A program made the translations under genes and the position numbers. DNA of 19,888 bases from Gammaproteobacteria bacterium (lineage in GTDB: Bacteria; Pseudomonadota; Gammaproteobacteria; SZUA-229). Below the pieces are notes generated by a model, which worked only from the letters and a program-made list of their open reading frames with translations, made no database searches and was not told the origin of the DNA. Location: NCBI GenBank assembly GCA_015484935.1, contig WFUQ01000078.1, forward strand, positions 1-19,888, written 5' to 3'. The first letter of the stretch is position 1, and the number at the start of each line of letters is the position of its first letter. Below, in pieces: positions 16,228 to 19,888 of the stretch.

Positions 16228-17349
16228 ATGAAACCGACTGTACCTGCAGTACTCACCGTCGTGATGCTAGTCAGCGTCAACGGCACAGCAATAGCAGACG
16301 CGATGCTTGGTTTACCTGCATTACCGATACCTGCAGATAACCCACAGACTACAGACAAGATAAAACTGGGCGACAGGCTCTATCATGACAAACGATTGAG
16401 TGCCGACGGTAAAGTCAGTTGTTCGACCTGTCATGCAAAAGAGAAGGGGTTCACCGACAACCTTCAAGTATCAAAAGGCTTCCAAGATCAGACAGGTACC
16501 CGTAACGCTCCGACGGTCATCAATGCAGCATACATGACCAGTCAGTTCTGGGATGGACGCGAACCCGATCTGGAAGGTCAATCCAAAGGGCCATTCATCA
16601 ACCCGGTCGAAGGCGGTCTGGCCAATCACGAAGTATTGCTCGAAAAAGTACGTGCCGATGATGACTATAACCTGGCCTTCACGAAAGTGTTCGGTGTCAG
16701 TGGTAAGAAGATACACATCGATCATGTCGCCAAAGCGATCGCCAGCTTCGAGCGCACCATCATCGGCGGCAATTCAGCTTTCGACCGCTATCAGTATGGT
16801 GGTGATAAAACAGCCTTGAGTCGAGCTGCACAACGTGGACTCAAACTGTTCCGCAACAAAGCACGGTGTGTTTCCTGTCATACTATCGAACAGACACAGG
16901 CACTGTTCACCGACAACCGTTTCCATAACATCGGAGTCGGATTCAAGAAGATAAAAGGCAAGGAAGCAAAGACCGCATCTGCATTCATCAAAAAGAAAAA
17001 CAACTCCCGACTCGATCTGGACGTCGAAGTATTAACCGACAGTAACGTATCAGAACTGGGACGTTTTGCGGTCACAGGCAACATCACCGAAGTAGGGGCG
17101 TTCAAAACCCCCAGCTTGCGTAATCTGACATTGACAGCACCTTATATGCACGATGGCAGTCTGAAAACACTGGAAGAAGTCGTCGATTTCTACAACAACG
17201 GCGGCCGTATCAAACAGAACGATCCTCTCTCAGGCTTTCTGAGTGGCGGCATCAGACCTCTCAAACTGAGCAAGCAGGAGAAGAAAGATCTGGTGGCATT
17301 TCTGGAATCACTGACCAGCCCGAAATTTGACAAGCTGGCTAATAAATAA
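16228..17349 (+). CDS. Periplasmic di-heme cytochrome c peroxidase / MauG-family protein
   Basis: The 373-residue precursor has a signal peptide (about residues 1-24, IADA) and two c-type heme sites, CSTCH (65-69) and CVSCH (214-218), the pattern of bacterial di-heme peroxidases. Known peroxidases of this family reduce H2O2 to water with electrons from small cytochromes; MauG relatives oxidise protein residues. The catalytic-pocket residues match the family: QFWDGR (Trp108), Gln118 and Glu128 in GQSKGPFINPVE. However, where classical enzymes have a switch His before RNxPT the sequence reads KGFQDQTGTRNAPT. The C-terminal block FKTPSLRNLTLTAPYMHDGSLKTLEEVV is intact. The start is set by AAGGAGG eight bases upstream. 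It heads a three-gene unit opposite oxyR. Family assignment is firm; peroxidase versus MauG-like substrate is open. Confidence 0.92.
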   Translation: MKPTVPAVLTVVMLVSVNGTAIADAMLGLPALPIPADNPQTTDKIKLGDRLYHDKRLSADGKVSCSTCHAKEKGFTDNLQVSKGFQDQTGTRNAPTVINAAYMTSQFWDGREPDLEGQSKGPFINPVEGGLANHEVLLEKVRADDDYNLAFTKVFGVSGKKIHIDHVAKAIASFERTIIGGNSAFDRYQYGGDKTALSRAAQRGLKLFRNKARCVSCHTIEQTQALFTDNRFHNIGVGFKKIKGKEAKTASAFIKKKNNSRLDLDVEVLTDSNVSELGRFAVTGNITEVGAFKTPSLRNLTLTAPYMHDGSLKTLEEVVDFYNNGGRIKQNDPLSGFLSGGIRPLKLSKQEKKDLVAFLESLTSPKFDKLANK

Positions 17350-17368
17350 GGCACACAGGAGAGAGATG

Positions 17369-18436
17369 ATGAACAAACCATTCAGCCGTAGAGATTTCCT
17401 CAAACGCACAGCCGTCGTGGCTGCGGGTGCTTTACCCTTGACCAACATAGAGATCGCATTCGGCAAAAACAATCCAAAGAATTTCAACTTCGCGTATATC
17501 TCGGATTCCCACATCACCCAGATAAAAGGTAACAAGTTCGTACGCAACTGGGACAGGGGACTGATCCGTGCCGTCGCTGAAACCAATCTGCTCGACCCGA
17601 AACCGGACTTCGTCTTCTACGGTGGCGATATCGCACAACTGGGCAAACCGGCAGAGATTGATCATGGCCTGGAGATACTTTCAGGACTCAATGCCAAAAC
17701 CCATTATGTGATGGGCGAGCACGATTACTACGTCGATCTCGGTGACTATTGGCAAAAACAACTCGGTGCCGACCATTACAGTTTCGATCATAAAGGTGTG
17801 CACTTCGTGGTTCTCAACAGCATCCTGACTTACGAGAAATGGATGCACCAGAAATGGGATAAAGGCATGGACCGCATGAAACAGATGGCAAGACTCGACA
17901 ACCCGCACGGTCAGCCATTCATGGTCGGTGAAGCACAACGCAAGTGGTTACAGGATGACCTTTCAAAAATCTCAAAAGACACACCACTGGTCGTGTTCTC
18001 ACACTCACCACTACAGAAGATATACAAGGGCTGGAACTTCTGGACGGATGATGCCGAACAGGTACAGGCGCTACTCAAACCGTTCGACAAGGCCACGGTT
18101 ATCTATGGCCATGTACATCAGATACAGTACAACCAGATCGGCAATATCAGCTTCAACTCAGCGATGGCTACCGCGTGGCCATGGCCATATCCGAAGAGTT
18201 ATGTACAGAAAGACAGCTACATGCCCAAACTGACCGTCGAGATGAACCGCGCCGACCCGTTCTTCGAACGCGATGCCACCGGTTGGCAATTCATCAACAT
18301 GCATACCGGGAATGTCGATCTCAATTACGTACTTCCCGACAACACCAACCGCATAGTCGCATTCGACAGCAAGGCTGGTCATCCGGCCGATAAAGATTTT
18401 CAATATAAACAGACAGTCGCACAAGACCACTATTGA
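17369..18436 (+). CDS. Tat-exported calcineurin-like metallophosphoesterase
   Basis: The 355-residue product opens with a twin-arginine signal, SRRDFLKRTAVVAAGALPL (Arg7-Arg8), so it is folded and metal-loaded before export. The mature part carries the two-metal phosphoesterase motifs in order: DSH (Asp46, His48), GGD (Asp87), GEHD (116-119), FSHSPL (His212) and GHVH (His248, His250). In most family members the third motif is GNHD/E, with Asn binding a metal; here it is Glu117. The C-terminal 100 residues are rich in Trp, Pro and Asn and not recognised. The substrate is unknown. ATG 17369 is preferred, with AGGAG seven bases upstream; ATG 17366 is only four bases from it, and the longer TTG frame overlaps the peroxidase gene. 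Gaps of 19 bp on both sides indicate an operon of three secreted proteins. Confidence 0.88.
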   Translation: MNKPFSRRDFLKRTAVVAAGALPLTNIEIAFGKNNPKNFNFAYISDSHITQIKGNKFVRNWDRGLIRAVAETNLLDPKPDFVFYGGDIAQLGKPAEIDHGLEILSGLNAKTHYVMGEHDYYVDLGDYWQKQLGADHYSFDHKGVHFVVLNSILTYEKWMHQKWDKGMDRMKQMARLDNPHGQPFMVGEAQRKWLQDDLSKISKDTPLVVFSHSPLQKIYKGWNFWTDDAEQVQALLKPFDKATVIYGHVHQIQYNQIGNISFNSAMATAWPWPYPKSYVQKDSYMPKLTVEMNRADPFFERDATGWQFINMHTGNVDLNYVLPDNTNRIVAFDSKAGHPADKDFQYKQTVAQDHY

Positions 18437-18455
18437 GCGTGCAGGGAGAATCATA

Positions 18456-18860
18456 ATGAACAAAACACTATCGACTATTTCCGTCCTCGCGATGACGCTG
18501 TCGTTCAGCCATACAAGTCAGGCTGATAATTTCACCGAAGCAGACCTGAAGCACTGGAATGATGAGTTCATGAGCGTGGTCGATCATGGCGAAGCCGTAT
18601 TCCACGGTGGCCTCAAAAATGAAAACACCGTGTCCTGTGACCAGTGCCACCCGAATGCCACCAATATCCACCCTGAAACCTATCCGAAATTCCAGCAACA
18701 GCTGGGCAAGGTTGCCGTGCTCGGTGAGATGATCAACTGGTGCATCATGAACCCGCTAGAAGGCGAGCCCCTGGCCCTGGATGATCCTGATATGACTGCG
18801 ATACAGTCCTACATCCATTATGAACGTCGCGGTGTAAAACTCGCGCCCGGGAAACACTAG
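18456..18860 (+). CDS. Small periplasmic mono-heme cytochrome c with SoxA/TsdA-like Cys motif
   Basis: The 134-residue precursor has a signal peptide (cleavage likely after Ala23, SQADN) and one heme motif CDQCH (61-65). After it, YPKFQQQLGKVAVLGEMINWC resembles the segment of SoxA and TsdA cytochromes (yPky...L.eRIn.C) in which the Cys, here Cys96, binds the heme iron opposite the CxxCH His. The tail DDPDMTAIQSYIHYERRG also fits that group (e-A-aY-...sRG). If so, this is a low-potential His/Cys-ligated cytochrome. It might give or take electrons from the di-heme protein two genes upstream. AGGGAG at about 18441 is the ribosome binding site. No sox or thiosulfate dehydrogenase partner is nearby, so a sulfur role is only a possibility. 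Confidence 0.85.
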   Translation: MNKTLSTISVLAMTLSFSHTSQADNFTEADLKHWNDEFMSVVDHGEAVFHGGLKNENTVSCDQCHPNATNIHPETYPKFQQQLGKVAVLGEMINWCIMNPLEGEPLALDDPDMTAIQSYIHYERRGVKLAPGKH

Positions 18861-19272
18861 TATAAGTGCAGCTTAGGCCGCTGTTCTCGGCAGAAGCAGG
18901 GATGCTCCTGACTAATTCACACAATGAACGCGCATAAACGTAGATAAGACCTTAATCCATTAGCCGCGAAGAACGCAAAGTACGCGAAGAAAATACATTA
19001 TTGTTACAGGTATACAGTTACCCGTCATTCCCGCACAAACAGGAATCCATATACCACATCACTATAATAAAGGATCCCCGTCAACAGCATGCGGGGATGA
19101 CGAATCCGGGGGTGAAGACAGCAATACTAAATTCGCGTCCTTCGTGGCAAGAATAAACAATGCATGGCCATGACCTTGCAGAGTAGTTGCCCATGATACA
19201 TGGATAGATACACTATTTAACATAATATACATTATGCTGATAGATAACGTGATACAGATATATCCTGTGGAG
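18861..19272. other. Non-coding region with nested inverted repeats
   Basis: These 412 bp lie between the cytochrome gene and the convergent SHOCT-type gene. Near the start is an imperfect hairpin around 18870-18896 that could end the peroxidase operon but has no T tract. From 18963 to 19148 there is a nested repeat structure, described separately. A further 6-bp AT-only inverted repeat, CATAAT/ATTATG, lies at 19221-19236. No gene-sized frame with a ribosome binding site was seen. Confidence 0.7.
18963..19148. repeat. Possible REP/MITE-like element with nested inverted repeats
   Basis: Outer arms GCCGCGAAGAACGCAAA (18963-18979) and TTCGCGTCCTTCGTGGC (19132-19148) are inverted copies matching at 14 of 17 positions. 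Inside them CGTCATTCCCGCA (19023-19035) and TGCGGGGATGACG (19090-19102) match at 12 of 13. The right inner arm also folds on itself, ATCCCCG (19074-19080) with CGGGGAT (19092-19098). Both motifs resemble dispersed intergenic repeats common in proteobacteria. No transposase is present. Confidence 0.55.
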
Positions 19273-19869
19273 CTAGATAGTATCCACTGACGAGCTGTAT
19301 TCCTGATGACTGAATATCTGCTGTCTCGCAGCCTCGTAGTCCTTATCCAGGATGATGCCCTCATCACGAAGCCGTCTCAGCTCCTTCAACTCAGTGACTA
19401 ATACTTCCTGTGGATCTTTGTACACTGTGGATCGATTGATTCCGCGGATGATCCGGTCTTTGGTCGCCTCGAATGTGATCGGATCCGGTTTGTTGGTATC
19501 CAGAATAACGATGGGTACTTGTGCACAGTAGGTATAAAAGATGTACTGGTCTTTCTTCTGATAGATGAACAGGATCAAGGAGATAAAGGTAATCGTCGCC
19601 ATCAGGATGCCGGCAGCGATAGCATGCTCAGGCTGTATACTATTACTGTTGAAAAACGCCGTGAAACTCCCAAGATAAACCAGCACTGCCGACCAGATGG
19701 CTGTGGCGATGGCCGTGCTGATCCATTTCCACTCCAGTGTGACGATATGCTCGGGCTTGCGTTGCAGACAGGCAAGATTGAGCCGATAGGTTTTCTTTTC
19801 CCTGGCACGATACCAGTGCAGCTCCTGAAACAGATGCGAATCCTTGTACATCTGAAAGCTGCGTGACAT
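19273..19869 (-). CDS. Two-helix membrane protein with SHOCT-like C-terminus (5' end uncertain)
   Basis: From ATG 19869 the product is 198 residues, but the frame stays open to the window edge, so the true start may lie outside. A basic N-terminal domain of about 48 residues (RAREKKTYRLNLACLQRK) is followed by two hydrophobic helices at roughly 49-73 and 84-104. A cytoplasmic region comes next, and the last 40 residues contain LKELRRLRDEGIILDKDYEAARQQIF cut by spacing typical of a SHOCT domain (L..L..L...G.I...EF..K). Such domains are short helical pairs at protein ends that mediate oligomerisation. No enzyme motif is visible and the function is unknown. It converges on the peroxidase operon across the repeat-bearing gap. 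Confidence 0.7.
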   Translation of the reverse strand: MSRSFQMYKDSHLFQELHWYRAREKKTYRLNLACLQRKPEHIVTLEWKWISTAIATAIWSAVLVYLGSFTAFFNSNSIQPEHAIAAGILMATITFISLILFIYQKKDQYIFYTYCAQVPIVILDTNKPDPITFEATKDRIIRGINRSTVYKDPQEVLVTELKELRRLRDEGIILDKDYEAARQQIFSHQEYSSSVDTI

Positions 19870-19888
19870 ACCGTGCCATCTGTTTTCC

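Noticed and set aside
18456..18860. Calling the small cytochrome SoxA, SoxX or TsdA outright
   Set aside because: It has a single heme and is much shorter than SoxA or TsdA, and no sox genes are present; only the Cys-motif similarity is supported.
18870..18896. Hairpin after the cytochrome gene as a clear terminator
   Set aside because: The stem has internal mismatches and no T tract follows; it is kept only as a possibility in the intergenic description.

Overview
The window reads as chromosomal DNA of a gammaproteobacterium of roughly balanced base composition. The evidence is the gene order queA-tgt-yajC-secD-secF, an aerobic aa3-type cytochrome oxidase cluster laid out as in many gammaproteobacteria, and an OxyR whose redox cysteines fall at the same residue numbers as in E. 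coli. The species cannot be named from the sequence. No tRNA, rRNA, CRISPR array or transposase gene was seen.

Layout. Positions 1-466 hold the C-terminal end of a large beta-rich surface or secreted protein that starts outside the window. Positions 570-1225 carry a strong sigma70-type promoter followed by a small rhodanese gene and a small heavy-metal-binding (HMA) gene. Positions 1300-6849 are the tRNA queuosine and protein export block: QueA and Tgt make queuosine-modified tRNA, and YajC, SecD and SecF form the accessory complex of the Sec translocon. A bidirectional terminator at 6879-6903 separates this block from the next one, which runs on the minus strand.

Positions 6914-14646 (minus strand, transcribed from about 14750 leftwards) are the cytochrome c oxidase cluster: coxB with a fused cytochrome c domain, coxA, ctaG, coxC, surf1, a membrane-anchored thioredoxin-like protein with a CxxxC pair, ctaB (heme O synthase) and a SCO1-type copper chaperone. 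A small DUF2909-like membrane protein gene sits on the opposite strand inside the cluster. No ctaA (heme A synthase) is present where it is often found. Subunits I-III are made here along with factors for CuA and CuB insertion, heme farnesylation and assembly.

Positions 14988-18860 are the most unusual part. An oxyR gene on the minus strand diverges from a plus-strand set of three genes with 19-bp gaps: a di-heme cytochrome c peroxidase/MauG-family protein, a Tat-exported calcineurin-like metallophosphoesterase, and a small mono-heme cytochrome c with a SoxA/TsdA-like Cys motif. The region between oxyR and the peroxidase contains a tandem OxyR-like operator right upstream of a weak promoter. 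I infer a peroxide-responsive periplasmic redox module whose phosphoesterase partner has no obvious role.

Positions 18861-19272 are non-coding and contain nested inverted repeats that look like a REP- or MITE-type element. The window ends with a minus-strand gene for a two-helix membrane protein with a SHOCT-like C-terminus, whose 5' end may lie outside the window.
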